Shown here: piece after piece, positions 27,507 through 36,262 of the stretch
How the letters are laid out: each line of letters opens with the position of its first letter
Numbering within the stretch: the first letter of the stretch is position 1
Assembly: GCF_019710635.1 (NCBI RefSeq)
Contig: NZ_JAIFZS010000038.1
Span: 1 to 64,000 of the forward strand
Reading direction: 5' to 3'
Length of the DNA stretch: 64,000 nucleotides
Origin: Mycolicibacterium xanthum
Lineage (GTDB): Bacteria; Actinomycetota; Actinomycetes; Mycobacteriales; Mycobacteriaceae
Position numbers and translations under genes: made by a program
The notes under the pieces: generated by a model
Told to the model about the DNA's origin: nothing
What the model saw: the letters and a program-made list of their open reading frames with translations, nothing else
Databases searched by the model: none

Positions 27507-28648
27507 AGCAGCTCCAGGATGGTGGCGTTGGCCTGGCCGCCACCCTCGCACATCGTCTGCAGCCCGTACTGAATTCCGTTGTCGCGCATGTGGTACAGCA
27601 GCGTCGTCATGATGCGGGCGCCGGAGCCGCCCAACGGGTGACCCAATGCGATCGCCCCGCCGTTGGGGTTGAGCTTCTTCTCATCGGCGCCGATGTCCTT
27701 CAGCCACGCCATGGGCACCGGGGCGAAGGCCTCGTTGACCTCGAACGCTCCGATCTGGTCGATGGTCAGGCCGGAACGCTTGAGCGCCTTCTGGGTGGCC
27801 GGGATCGGAGCGGTCAGCATGATGACCGGATCGGCGCCCGCGAGCACCGCGGTGTGCACCCTGGCCAGCGGCTTGAGACCCAGTTCCCTGGCCTTGTCAG
27901 CGGACATGAACAGCAGCGCCGCCGAGCCGTCGGAGATCTGGCTGGAGTTGCCGGCGTGGATCACGCCGTCCTCCTTGAACGCCGGCTTGAGCTGGCCCAT
28001 CTTCTCCAGCGTGGTGCCACGGCGGATGCCCTCGTCCTTGAGCACCGTGCCGCCTTCGGCATCCTTGATCGCCACGATCTGATCGTCGAACGCGCCGGAA
28101 TCCTGTGCCGCGCCAGCCTTTTCGTGCGAGTCGAGGGAGAACTGGTCGAGCATGGTGCGATCCAGGCCCCACTGCTCGGCGATCATCTCCGCGCCGATGC
28201 CCTGGTTGGGGGTCTGGCTGTAGCGGTTCTTGAACCCCGCCGAATACGGGTTGCCGCCGTTGGCCAGCGAGGAGCCCATCGGGGTGCGCGACATCGACTC
28301 GACGCCACCGGCGACGACGACGTCGTAGTGGCCGGCCACCACACCCGCGGCCGCGAAGTGCACCGACTGCTGGCTGGAACCGCACTGCCGGTCCACGGTC
28401 ACGCCGGGCACCGACTCGGGCCAGCCGGCGGTCAGCAGCGCGGTGCGGCCGATGTCGAGTGCCTGCTCGCCGGCCTGCATGACGCAGCCCCAGATGACGT
28501 CGTCGACCAGCGCCGGGTCCACCCCGGCCCGTTCCACCAGACCGTTGAGCACCTGCGCCGACAGCTCGGCCGGGTGTACACCCGACAATCCGCCGTTGCG
28601 CTTGCCGACCGGTGAGCGGACAGCCTCGACGATGACGGCTTCAGCCAT
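27503..28648 (-). CDS. Acetyl-CoA acetyltransferase / 3-ketoacyl-CoA thiolase
   Basis: This 381-residue thiolase has nucleophilic C89 in DRQCGSSQQS, VEVNEAFAPVPMAWL-type segment FEVNEAFAPVP near 303, GHPLGGSGARI near 337 and the second catalytic Cys in CEGGGQANA near the end. It cleaves 3-ketoacyl-CoA to acetyl-CoA and a shorter acyl-CoA. It is the first gene of the leftward operon thiolase, crotonase, acyl-CoA dehydrogenase, a complete core of beta-oxidation except for the hydroxyacyl dehydrogenase. Confidence 0.92.
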   Translation of the reverse strand: MAEAVIVEAVRSPVGKRNGGLSGVHPAELSAQVLNGLVERAGVDPALVDDVIWGCVMQAGEQALDIGRTALLTAGWPESVPGVTVDRQCGSSQQSVHFAAAGVVAGHYDVVVAGGVESMSRTPMGSSLANGGNPYSAGFKNRYSQTPNQGIGAEMIAEQWGLDRTMLDQFSLDSHEKAGAAQDSGAFDDQIVAIKDAEGGTVLKDEGIRRGTTLEKMGQLKPAFKEDGVIHAGNSSQISDGSAALLFMSADKARELGLKPLARVHTAVLAGADPVIMLTAPIPATQKALKRSGLTIDQIGAFEVNEAFAPVPMAWLKDIGADEKKLNPNGGAIALGHPLGGSGARIMTTLLYHMRDNGIQYGLQTMCEGGGQANATILELL

Positions 28649-28702
28649 GGGAGTTCTCCTTCGACGTGTCGTGTACCCCGAACGTAATAGAACAAGGTTT
28701 AC

Positions 28703-28723
28703 TAGGTCAACCTACTGGTTGGT
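28703..28723. promoter_or_regulatory. Candidate operator in the divergent thiolase / AMP-binding promoter region
   Basis: TAGGT-CA-ACCTA is a perfect short inverted repeat at 28703-28714 and overlaps ACCTAC-TG-GTTGGT, a near-palindrome at 28710-28723 with one mismatch per arm. The sequence lies in an AT-richer patch about 60 bases from the thiolase start. Such ACC..GGT palindromes are typical of TetR or FadR-like lipid regulators. Binding is inferred. Confidence 0.4.
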
Positions 28724-28822
28724 AGACGGTGACTGCGGGCGCCCCCACGAATTCACCGACCGGAAAACTGACGCTCACCGGCGGCGACGACCCGGCCCGC
28801 GGGGCTGCGTCAAGATGACCGG

Positions 28823-29929
28823 ATGGAGTCGTCCACCGATCCATCCGATCGTCTGCTCGACGTTCCCCGCACGCACCCGCCGGCCGCACAGGCCTACCTG
28901 GAGGCGGTCCTGGCCTGGCACTTCAGCGAGGACACCGGCTCGCCGTTCTGGCTGCGCGCAGCGCCAAGGCTCGGCTTCGATCCGATCACCGACATCCGAA
29001 GCTACGACGACCTGCGCCGGTTCCCCAATCTGGTCGACGAGCTGCGCGACGCCCCCGTCGAGGACCTCGTGCCCCGTGGGTACGGCAGCCCGCCGCCGGT
29101 CCCCCGGGTCTTCGAATCGGGCGGCACGACCGGCGCCGCGAAGCGCACCGCCCAGTTGCCCGATTGGCTCGAGCAGGTGACGCGCTGGCAGGTCGAGGAC
29201 TTCACCGCGGGCGGGTTCGTGGCCGGCGCCGGACTGCTGTGCATGATGCCCGGCGGCCCACACGGTGTCGGGCACTTCGACCGCGCGGTGGCCGAGCGCC
29301 TCGGGTCGGTGTTCCACGCGATCGACCTCGACCCGCGGTGGGTGAAGAAGCTGGCGCTACGCGGCGACGCCGCGGCCGTCGCGACGATCGCGGACTACGT
29401 CGGACACGTGCTCGACCAGGCCCGCGACATCCTGCGCACCCAGACGGTGGCCAACCTGCACGCCACCCCGCCGCTGCTGGAGGCGATCGCCGGCGACGAC
29501 GAGCTCACCGCCCTGGTCAACCGCCGGATCCGCTACATCCTGCTCAGCGGGGCGCACGTCGACGCCGACACCATGGACCTGTTCCGCGGCATCTTTCCCG
29601 GGGCGGACATCGCCGTCGCGTTCGGCAGCACGATGATCCTGTCCCAGGCCGCCACCCGCATCCACGGCGACGCGCTGATCTTCGACCCGCGCTCGCCCTA
29701 TGTGGTGTTCTGGGTCGTCGACCCCGACACCGGACGGCAGGTCGACTACGGCGAGCGGGGCCGGGTGGTGATGAACCACCTCAGCAAGGGCATGTTCATC
29801 CCCAACAATCTGGAGCGCGACACCGCGATCCGGATGCCCGGCCCGGCCGGACAGATCGGCGACTCGGTCAGCGAGGTGGCGCCGGTCGCGGTGTTCGACG
29901 GGGCGCCGGTGATCGAGGGCGTGTACTGA
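28823..29929 (+). CDS. AMP-forming carboxylate-activating protein (EhpF/LuxE-like)
   Basis: This 368-residue protein is of the ANL adenylation superfamily in a short form. The ATP phosphate loop SGGTTGAAKRTAQLP lies near residues 100-114, an A5-like VAFGSTMIL near 264, and an acidic YGERGRVVMNHLSKG near 310. The large C-terminal A10-lysine domain of acyl-CoA synthetases appears absent. This resembles EhpF of phenazine biosynthesis and LuxE, which activate a carboxylic acid for reduction by a partner. The partner is encoded two bases downstream (LuxC/EhpG-like reductase). Substrate unknown. Confidence 0.78.
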   Translation: MESSTDPSDRLLDVPRTHPPAAQAYLEAVLAWHFSEDTGSPFWLRAAPRLGFDPITDIRSYDDLRRFPNLVDELRDAPVEDLVPRGYGSPPPVPRVFESGGTTGAAKRTAQLPDWLEQVTRWQVEDFTAGGFVAGAGLLCMMPGGPHGVGHFDRAVAERLGSVFHAIDLDPRWVKKLALRGDAAAVATIADYVGHVLDQARDILRTQTVANLHATPPLLEAIAGDDELTALVNRRIRYILLSGAHVDADTMDLFRGIFPGADIAVAFGSTMILSQAATRIHGDALIFDPRSPYVVFWVVDPDTGRQVDYGERGRVVMNHLSKGMFIPNNLERDTAIRMPGPAGQIGDSVSEVAPVAVFDGAPVIEGVY

Positions 29930-29931
29930 CC

Positions 29932-31296
29932 GTGGCCGGCGTCCCCGTCGTCGACGCACTCGGCCCGGACGGCGAATACCGCACGCGCACCCGCGAACTC
30001 GTGACCGACCCGCGCGGTACCCCGTTGGTCGACCTGGCCGTGGTGCCGCGGCTCTACGTCACCAGATCGGTGGCCGCACAGCGCCGGGCCGCACCACTGC
30101 CGATCACCGAGCGGGCGGCCGCGCTGACCCGTGCGGCCGAGATCTTCTCCTCGACGCGGATCGCGGGGCTCGACCTCGCCGGCTACGTGGATCTGACCTG
30201 CCGGGCCTCCGGGCTGCCGCTGCCGGTGGCGCGCGCAGGCGCCGAGGTCGTGGCGGAGTCGCTGGCGACGGCCTTCGACGCGGTACGCGCCGCGCTGCCC
30301 GCCGGGGTGACGCTCGACTGGCGCGATCAGCCCGGCGGCGGCGTGTGGGCACGGCGCGGGGAAGTGCTCGCCGTGCACGCGCCGGGCAACGCCCCCGGGG
30401 TGCACGGCCTGTGGCCGCAGGCGCTCGCGCTGGGTTACCGGGTCGCGGTCCGGCCGTCCCGCCGCGAGCCGCTGACCGCCCACCGGGTGGTGACCGCCCT
30501 GCGGCGGGCCGGATTTCGCGACGTCGACGCCCTCTATCTGCCGTCGGGTCACACCGGCGCCGACGACCTGGTCCGCGCGGCCGACCTGGCCCTGGTGTAC
30601 GGCGGGACCGACGTCGCCGAGCGATACGCGCAGGACCCGACCGTGTTCGTCAACGGGCCCGGCCGCAGCAAGATCCTGATCACCGCCGAACAGGACTGGC
30701 GCGACCACCTCGACGTGGTGGTCGACTCCGTCGCCTCGCTGGCCGGGATGGCCTGCGTCAACGCCACCGCGGTGCTCTACGAGGGCGACCCGGCGCCGCT
30801 GGCCCGGGCACTGGCCGACCGGCTCGACACGCTGCCGGCACTGCCCAACACCGACCCTGGTGCGGCGCTGCCGACCGCCCCGATCGACAACGCCCGTGCC
30901 ATCGCCGCATACCTGGGCGCCACGGCCGTGGGCACCACCCCACTGCTCGGCGCCGACCGGGTCGTCGCCGACCTCGGCGACGGATATGCGGCACTACGCC
31001 CCGCGGTGCACCTGCTCGAGCGGCCCGACCCCCGGATCCTGGGGGCCGAACTGCCGTTCCCGTGCGTCTGGGTGGCGCCGTGGTCGCGCGCGGACGGCCT
31101 GGCGCCGCTGCGGCACAGCCTGGTGATCACCGCGATCACCTCCGACGAGCAGCTGCTCGACCGAATGGTGCACGACCCGACGGTGGCCAACGTCTACCGC
31201 GGCGACGTCGCCACCCACCACAGCACGCCGCAGATCCCGCACGACGGCTTCTTGGCCGATGCCCTGATGCGCAACAAAGGATTCGTCAGCCGGTAG
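29932..31296 (+). CDS. Acyl reductase of the aldehyde-dehydrogenase fold (LuxC/EhpG-like)
   Basis: This 454-residue protein of the ALDH superfamily in its acyl-reductase branch has the segment VLAVHAPGNAPGVHGLWPQALALGYR near residues 143-168 (nucleotide-binding side), GGTDVAERYAQDP near 225 and the probable nucleophile C275 in SLAGMACVNATA. LuxC and EhpG-type enzymes reduce an activated acyl group to an aldehyde with NAD(P)H. GTG at 29932 begins two bases after the activator gene stops, so both are made together. The pair would form a carboxylic acid reductase; this function is inferred from architecture. Confidence 0.78.
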   Translation: MAGVPVVDALGPDGEYRTRTRELVTDPRGTPLVDLAVVPRLYVTRSVAAQRRAAPLPITERAAALTRAAEIFSSTRIAGLDLAGYVDLTCRASGLPLPVARAGAEVVAESLATAFDAVRAALPAGVTLDWRDQPGGGVWARRGEVLAVHAPGNAPGVHGLWPQALALGYRVAVRPSRREPLTAHRVVTALRRAGFRDVDALYLPSGHTGADDLVRAADLALVYGGTDVAERYAQDPTVFVNGPGRSKILITAEQDWRDHLDVVVDSVASLAGMACVNATAVLYEGDPAPLARALADRLDTLPALPNTDPGAALPTAPIDNARAIAAYLGATAVGTTPLLGADRVVADLGDGYAALRPAVHLLERPDPRILGAELPFPCVWVAPWSRADGLAPLRHSLVITAITSDEQLLDRMVHDPTVANVYRGDVATHHSTPQIPHDGFLADALMRNKGFVSR

Positions 31297-31439
31297 CCCG
31301 GCGTCGCCGGCGATGCGCGGCGCCGCGCCGACCTGCATTGATACCATCTGGCCGGGTTGCGGCAATCTCACATGGTTTACTGAGTTGCACAGCTAAACGA
31401 CGGTCGGGCAGACCGGCTCGATCATTCCAAGGAGGTGCC

Positions 31440-32231
31440 GTGGCCCGAAACACCCCGCTGGCACCGATGATCGGCCCGAGCGCCGGCGCCTCCCGCACGG
31501 CCGTGCGCTCCCCGAAGACCGCCGAGCTGGTGGCCGGGACGTTGCGCCGGATGATCGTCGACGGGCAACTCAAAGACGGTGACTTCCTGCCCAACGAGGC
31601 CGAGCTGATGACCCACTTCGGAGTCAGCCGGCCGACGTTGCGGGAGGCCGTCCGGGTGCTGGAGTCTGAGCGCCTGGTGGAAGTGCGCCGCGGATCGCGC
31701 ACCGGGGCGAGGGTACGGGTCCCCGGACCCGAGATCGTCGCCCGCCCGGCCGCCCTGCTGCTCGAGCTGTCCGGGGCGACCATCGCCGACGTGATGACGG
31801 CCCGGTCGGGCATCGAACCGAGGGCCGCCCGGCTGCTCGCCGAGTCCGGCAACGAGGCGGCCTTCGCCGAGCTGGAGACGATGCTGGAGGAACTCATCGC
31901 CGCCGGCTGGCAGTCGGGCCAGCTGGCCGAGACCACGGGCGAGTTCCACCGCCGGGTCGTCGAGCTGTCCGGCAACGCGACGTTGAGCATCATCGCGGGG
32001 ATGCTGCACGAGATCACGGTGCGCCACAACGAGTTTCTGTTCAACGAGCGGCGACCGGTGTCGAAGTCCGACTACGACACGCTGATGCGGTCCTACCGCA
32101 AGCTGATGCAGTTGCTGCGGGCCGGGGACGCCAGTGGCGCCGAAGCACATTGGCGCAGGCACCTCGACACCGCCCGCGAACTGCTGCTGACCGGATTGGA
32201 CACCGTCAAGGTCCGCGACGTCATGGGCTGA
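31440..32231 (+). CDS. FadR-subfamily GntR transcriptional regulator
   Basis: This 263-residue regulator has a winged helix at about 25-95 (FLPNEAELMTHFGVSRPTLREAVRVLESERLVEVRRG) and a C-terminal FCD domain with EFHRRVVELSGN, whose His and Asp/Glu positions usually bind metal or ligand. GTG at 31440 has a strong AAGGAGGTG just upstream (31429-31436). It lies 143 bases after the acyl reductase gene and convergent to the DUF3556 gene, so it may control the reductase pair or a lipid pathway nearby. Confidence 0.91.
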   Translation: MARNTPLAPMIGPSAGASRTAVRSPKTAELVAGTLRRMIVDGQLKDGDFLPNEAELMTHFGVSRPTLREAVRVLESERLVEVRRGSRTGARVRVPGPEIVARPAALLLELSGATIADVMTARSGIEPRAARLLAESGNEAAFAELETMLEELIAAGWQSGQLAETTGEFHRRVVELSGNATLSIIAGMLHEITVRHNEFLFNERRPVSKSDYDTLMRSYRKLMQLLRAGDASGAEAHWRRHLDTARELLLTGLDTVKVRDVMG

Positions 32232-34014
32232 CCGACGCCGACCACGTCACGTGCACCGGCACGGTGTCGTCCCAGGGCTGGCGGGTCACCATGTCGGCGA
32301 CCATCACGTAGCCGCGTTCGAACTCACCGGTCGCGGCGTCGACGAGACGGTATTCCTGGCGCTGCCGGTGGATGGGCTGCGCGTCGAGCAGCAGCACCCG
32401 GACCTCTCCCGGCTCGAAATGGCAGCGCTTCTGCAGGGCGGTGATCAGTTGCTCGTTGTGCATGTGCCCGTCACCGAAGTTCCAGCCGATCGCCGTGCTG
32501 CAGATCCGCTCGCCGTCGGTGAGCACGTAGTCCTCCTCGTCGCCTGAGCCGGCTGAGCCGGCAATCTGACCTGAGCCGGCTGAGCCGGCAATCTGGCCTG
32601 AGCCGGCCATCGCGCGGTGGGCGAGGGTGAACATGGCCCGGCCGTGCGTGTTGAAGGACCGGAACGCGTATCCCATGTACTGGTACATCTCCGCGGTCTC
32701 CTTGCTGCCGTAGAACTTCTCCATCTGGGCGGCGGGCATGCTGGCGATCGCGACGATGCCCGCGGCGATCTTCGCCTCGGCGGAGGGCTTGATGCACCAC
32801 AGCGAGGTGTCCCAATTGCCGGCGTAGTACCGCATGCCGGGCAGGAAGGACACCCGGCGCGGGAACAGGTTTCCGATCACGACGGTGCCCGCGACCACGG
32901 CGAAGAGCACGATCGGCCAGGGGCTGCCCAGATCACCGAGACCGATGCCGGCGTGGCCGACGAACAGCGCGAGCACGCTGAACATCATGAAGACGTTCCA
33001 CTCCAGCGGCACCCCCATCGGGATCGACGACAGGATGCCGAAGTGGAAGCACAGCATGACGAACGCGGCCAGGTAGGTGGGCCAGCCGCCGTGGGAGAAG
33101 AACAGCACCAGCGGCACCAGCCCTTCGACGGCGGTGGAGAAGTGCGCCAACCACCGCGACGCCCGACCCGGCCGCAGGTCGTCGGGAAAATGCTCGAAGA
33201 ACCTGCGTTTGATCCAGCGCGGCCGGAACACCGGGTTGTTGCTCATCATCGTCGAGATGACGAACGGGAAGTGCTTGTTGAGCTTCGACGTCGCGGCACC
33301 CAGCCAGATCACCAGGCAGACCAGCTTGGCGGCGATGACGATGTCGGCACCGGTGAACAGGAAGGCGACCGCCAGCGAGCCGTAGACCTCGCCGCGGGCG
33401 GCCAGGAAAATCACCTTGTCGCGCAGCCCGGCCACCGCGAGGACGGCCAGGATCGCGACGGTCTGCCACACCGGCAGCACACCCACCCGCGAGCCGATCT
33501 CGGGGATGGGCCCGGTGCCATCGGAGAAGAGTGCCACCAGCAACGCCACCAGCAACGCCGCATACAGCGCCACGTCGAACGGGGTGCGTTCGTCACCCGC
33601 GGTCAGCGGCACCCGGTTCGGCCAGGGCGGCAGCCGGATCGTCTTGGGCCGCAGCCAGTACAGGATCGACCCCATCGGCGGGAAGAACCGGTTGTTCAGC
33701 GGCCCGAACCCGCAGCCGAGGCCGACGACCTCGAACAGCATCGTGTAGAACACGACCTTCTGGTAGACGATCGGCTCGGCATACCAACCAGCGACGTTGG
33801 TGAACCCATCGATCCCGGCGGTGGTCAGCACCACCAGCCAGGCGCCGAGCACGTACAGCAGGACCTTGACGACGTAGAACAGGTGCAGGACGACCGGCGT
33901 GCCGAAGCCCACCTCGGCCCAGTGCCGGGCCATCGGGACGATCTTCTCGGCGCGGGTCCCCTTGCTCCATTCGGCGTAGTCGACGACGGGAGCATCCTGC
34001 TCGAGAAACCCCAT
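32221..34014 (-). CDS. DUF3556 multi-pass membrane protein
   Basis: This 597-residue integral membrane protein has about 10 helices, WP- and FF-rich loops (GFGPLNNRFFPP near 105) and a soluble C-terminal half with YVLTDGERICSTAIGW. These match the mycobacterial DUF3556 family, of unknown function. ATG at 34014 is the family-like start (MGFLEQDAPVVDYAEW). Within it, residues near 475-495 contain the duplicated segment GSGQIAGSA, encoded by two 27-base direct repeats. Its last 11 bases overlap the end of the convergent GntR gene. Confidence 0.86.
   Translation of the reverse strand: MGFLEQDAPVVDYAEWSKGTRAEKIVPMARHWAEVGFGTPVVLHLFYVVKVLLYVLGAWLVVLTTAGIDGFTNVAGWYAEPIVYQKVVFYTMLFEVVGLGCGFGPLNNRFFPPMGSILYWLRPKTIRLPPWPNRVPLTAGDERTPFDVALYAALLVALLVALFSDGTGPIPEIGSRVGVLPVWQTVAILAVLAVAGLRDKVIFLAARGEVYGSLAVAFLFTGADIVIAAKLVCLVIWLGAATSKLNKHFPFVISTMMSNNPVFRPRWIKRRFFEHFPDDLRPGRASRWLAHFSTAVEGLVPLVLFFSHGGWPTYLAAFVMLCFHFGILSSIPMGVPLEWNVFMMFSVLALFVGHAGIGLGDLGSPWPIVLFAVVAGTVVIGNLFPRRVSFLPGMRYYAGNWDTSLWCIKPSAEAKIAAGIVAIASMPAAQMEKFYGSKETAEMYQYMGYAFRSFNTHGRAMFTLAHRAMAGSGQIAGSAGSGQIAGSAGSGDEEDYVLTDGERICSTAIGWNFGDGHMHNEQLITALQKRCHFEPGEVRVLLLDAQPIHRQRQEYRLVDAATGEFERGYVMVADMVTRQPWDDTVPVHVTWSASVSP
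32544..32597 (-). repeat. Two 27-base direct repeats inside the DUF3556 gene
   Basis: Two copies (32544-32570 and 32571-32597) of a unit beginning CTGAGCCGGCTGAGCCGGCA differ by one base, followed by a partial third start. The length is a multiple of three, so the frame is kept and the protein gains repeated Gly/Ser-rich residues. Expansion by slipped replication is likely. Confidence 0.85.
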
Positions 34015-34079
34015 GCCCGCCAGACTAGAACGCGTTCCAGTTACGCCGAGGCAGAACCACACCCACTGGGACAGCGCGC

Positions 34080-34151
34080 CGCCAGTGTGCGCTCTTATAC
34101 CCTCGTATAGCCCTCGCCACGGCGTGCCGCGGACGAAACCGCACACTGGCG
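34080..34151. repeat. Long-looped inverted repeat upstream of the DUF3556 gene
   Basis: CGCCAGTGTGCG and CGCACACTGGCG are perfect 12-base complements separated by 48 bases. Inside lies a second palindrome, TATAC-CCTC-GTATA (34096-34109). The element is between the end of the leftward DoxX gene (34187) and the start of DUF3556 (34014). The outer arms could form a terminator for DoxX and the inner palindrome could be an operator for DUF3556. Confidence 0.55.
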
Positions 34152-34186
34152 CACGGTCCCGCCCGACGACGCGCGGCTAGGTACCG

Positions 34187-34708
34187 CTAAGCGCCGGTCT
34201 TGGCCGGCGGACGGTAGAAGATCACCAGCTGACCGATGCCGCCGGCCAGGCCCAGTACGGCCGAGATGACCAGGCCCCACCAACCGTGCAGCAGGTCGTA
34301 GAAGCCGGTACCGGAGAACAGCAGGTAGTCCAGGCTGAGCTTGCCCGCCCCGATGGTGGCGATGCCGACGGCCGAAGCCGCCAGCACCAGGTTGTACTCC
34401 CAGCCCTCCTTGACGATGAAGAAGCCGTTGGGCTTGTGCACCGTCCACGCGGCGACCAGCATCAATGCGACGAAACCGGCAGCCGGGATCGGGGTCAGCA
34501 GACCCACCGCCAGCCCGAGGCCGGCGGCCATCTCAGTGGTCGCCGCGATCCGGGCGTGGAACATCCCGGGCTTCATGCCCATGCTGTCGAACCAGCCGGC
34601 GGTGCCCTTGAGGCCACCCTTGCCGAAGAACTTGTTGTAGCCGTGGGCGGCCATCGTCAGGCCCAGCACGACCCGCAGGATGAGCACTCCAACGTCGTAG
34701 GCAGTCAT
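34187..34708 (-). CDS. DoxX-family membrane protein
   Basis: This 173-residue protein has four predicted helices. LILRVVLGLTMAAHGYNKFFG at residues 9-29 is the DoxX signature (helix 1 followed by His-Gly-x-x-K), and MGMKPGMFHARIAATTEMAAGLGLAVG follows in helix 2. DoxX proteins take part in thiol or redox homeostasis and quinone-linked membrane activity in mycobacteria. It lies alone between DUF3556 and the carotenoid oxygenase gene, both read in the same direction. Confidence 0.88.
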   Translation of the reverse strand: MTAYDVGVLILRVVLGLTMAAHGYNKFFGKGGLKGTAGWFDSMGMKPGMFHARIAATTEMAAGLGLAVGLLTPIPAAGFVALMLVAAWTVHKPNGFFIVKEGWEYNLVLAASAVGIATIGAGKLSLDYLLFSGTGFYDLLHGWWGLVISAVLGLAGGIGQLVIFYRPPAKTGA

Positions 34709-34762
34709 GCAACAGAATCTAGGCCATCTGTCACGCGGCGGCCGCCCAGCCCCCTCGCGCAG

Positions 34763-36199
34763 CTAGCCGGCGGGCACCCAGTTGCCGTGGAATCCGGCCG
34801 GAACGCGGTGCGGAAGCTTGATCCTCGCGACGTCCTGGAGGGTCTGGGCGTCCAGGATCGCCAACTCGCTGCGGTCGGTCGGCCGGTCGTAGACGAAACC
34901 CATCAGCACGCCGTCATCCTCGACGGCATCGTCGGCAGACGGGTGGAAGACGAATTCGCCCAGCGCCTTGTCGGCGCCGAAGCGACGGGTGATCGACGCG
35001 TCGCCGACGAGGTCGTGCTTGATCAGCGTGTCGGTGGAGTCGCCGCCGTCGAAGGATGGCGTGTAGCCGAACCGGTGCTGCTTGCCGACCAGGCGCTCGT
35101 CGACCCGGGGGAACTCCTGTCCACGGTCGTCGATCCGGGATTCGCGGATCTTGCCGTCGGCCAGGTCCACCGTCCAGCGATCCAACGTCGCCGGCCCCTC
35201 GTTGGGGCCCAGGTGATCGGTGTCGAACATCTTCGGATGCCGCACCACGTCCAGCACGATGGTGTCGCTGTCTTCGTAGGCGTTCATCGGATGAAAGACG
35301 TAGCACGGCTCGACGTCGAACCACCGCACGTCGGCGTTGCCACCGTTGCGCGGCATCACCCCCACCCGCGCCGGATGACGCGGGTTCCACGAGTACGGCA
35401 ACCGCCGGTCGGTCGACGAGCCCACCGGCCTGCGCGCGGTGATCGGGTCGGGGATCCGGACTCGGCCGATCAGTGCAGACAGCATCAGCCGCACCGGCAG
35501 GCGCAGTGCGGGCGGCACGGCCATCGTCGCCGCCTCGCGGGCGTCGAAGGTGACCGGCAGGTCGTAGATCATCACGTGCTTCTCGGTGAGCGAGAAGTCA
35601 TGCATCATCGGGCTACCGGCCACCTCGATGTCGACGGTCCGCCGCGCCCGTCCGTCGGTGCCGATCACCGAGTACTGCACGGTGTTGCCGCGCAACATGC
35701 TGTAGGACACCGCGTGCAGCTCACCGGTGTCGGGATCCCGTTTGGGATGAGCGGTGTACCCGCCGGCCAGTGTCCCGTCGAAATCGCAGATCCCGACGGT
35801 GTCGAGCTCGTCGGTCAGCTCGTAGCTGGTCGCGCCGCCCTCGATGAGCGCGAGCGTCTTGCCGGCGTGGCCGATCACATTGGTGTTCGCCCCGATCGGG
35901 AGCGCGCCGACGTCGCCGACCGGACTGCGCTCACCCAGTGCCCGCGCCGTCTGCGGGCCGCGCACCCACCGGTTGCGGTACCACTCGGCCCGACCGTCGC
36001 GGATGCGCACACCGTGCACCATGCCGTCGCCGAGAAACCAGTGATAGAGCTCCGGGTCGATCTCACCGACCGGGTTGGGGCCGTTGCGCAGGTATCGCCC
36101 GTCGAGGTGGTCGGGGATGTTCCCGGTCACCTCGAGGTCGGTCAGCGTGAATTCCTCGGAGAGCGGCGCGAATGCCCCCTCGAGATAGCGATTGTCCAT
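34763..36199 (-). CDS. Carotenoid cleavage oxygenase (Rv0654-like)
   Basis: This 478-residue seven-bladed propeller enzyme cleaves conjugated double bonds in carotenoids or related molecules with O2. The four iron-binding His are H151 (TAHPKRD), H200 (MMHDFS), H303 (VFHPMNAY) and H471 (GFHGNW). Family segments LRNGPNPVG near 37 and FLGDGMVHGVRI near 55 agree. Length and the divergent TetR neighbour match M. tuberculosis Rv0654/Rv0653c, where Rv0654 is a reported carotenoid oxygenase. Two palindromic operators lie directly upstream. Confidence 0.93.
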   Translation of the reverse strand: MDNRYLEGAFAPLSEEFTLTDLEVTGNIPDHLDGRYLRNGPNPVGEIDPELYHWFLGDGMVHGVRIRDGRAEWYRNRWVRGPQTARALGERSPVGDVGALPIGANTNVIGHAGKTLALIEGGATSYELTDELDTVGICDFDGTLAGGYTAHPKRDPDTGELHAVSYSMLRGNTVQYSVIGTDGRARRTVDIEVAGSPMMHDFSLTEKHVMIYDLPVTFDAREAATMAVPPALRLPVRLMLSALIGRVRIPDPITARRPVGSSTDRRLPYSWNPRHPARVGVMPRNGGNADVRWFDVEPCYVFHPMNAYEDSDTIVLDVVRHPKMFDTDHLGPNEGPATLDRWTVDLADGKIRESRIDDRGQEFPRVDERLVGKQHRFGYTPSFDGGDSTDTLIKHDLVGDASITRRFGADKALGEFVFHPSADDAVEDDGVLMGFVYDRPTDRSELAILDAQTLQDVARIKLPHRVPAGFHGNWVPAG

Positions 36200-36208
36200 T
36201 GGCACCCC

Positions 36209-36248
36209 TATAACAACGTTATATCCGGTTAGGTATAACACCGTTATG
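36209..36248. promoter_or_regulatory. Two operator copies controlling the carotenoid oxygenase / TetR pair
   Basis: TATAAC-AAC-GTTATA (36209-36223) and TATAAC-ACC-GTTATG (36234-36248) share six-base arms around three-base spacers, with centres 25 bases apart. They fill the short region between the divergent carotenoid oxygenase and TetR genes. Repeated matching palindromes next to a TetR gene strongly suggest its own operators, giving repression of both genes. Confidence 0.75.
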
Positions 36249-36262
36249 GCAGGATGGCAAGC

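Noticed and set aside
29164..31296. 710-codon frame joining the activator and the acyl reductase
   Set aside because: Its first 250 codons are out of frame with the activator; the true reductase begins at GTG 29932.
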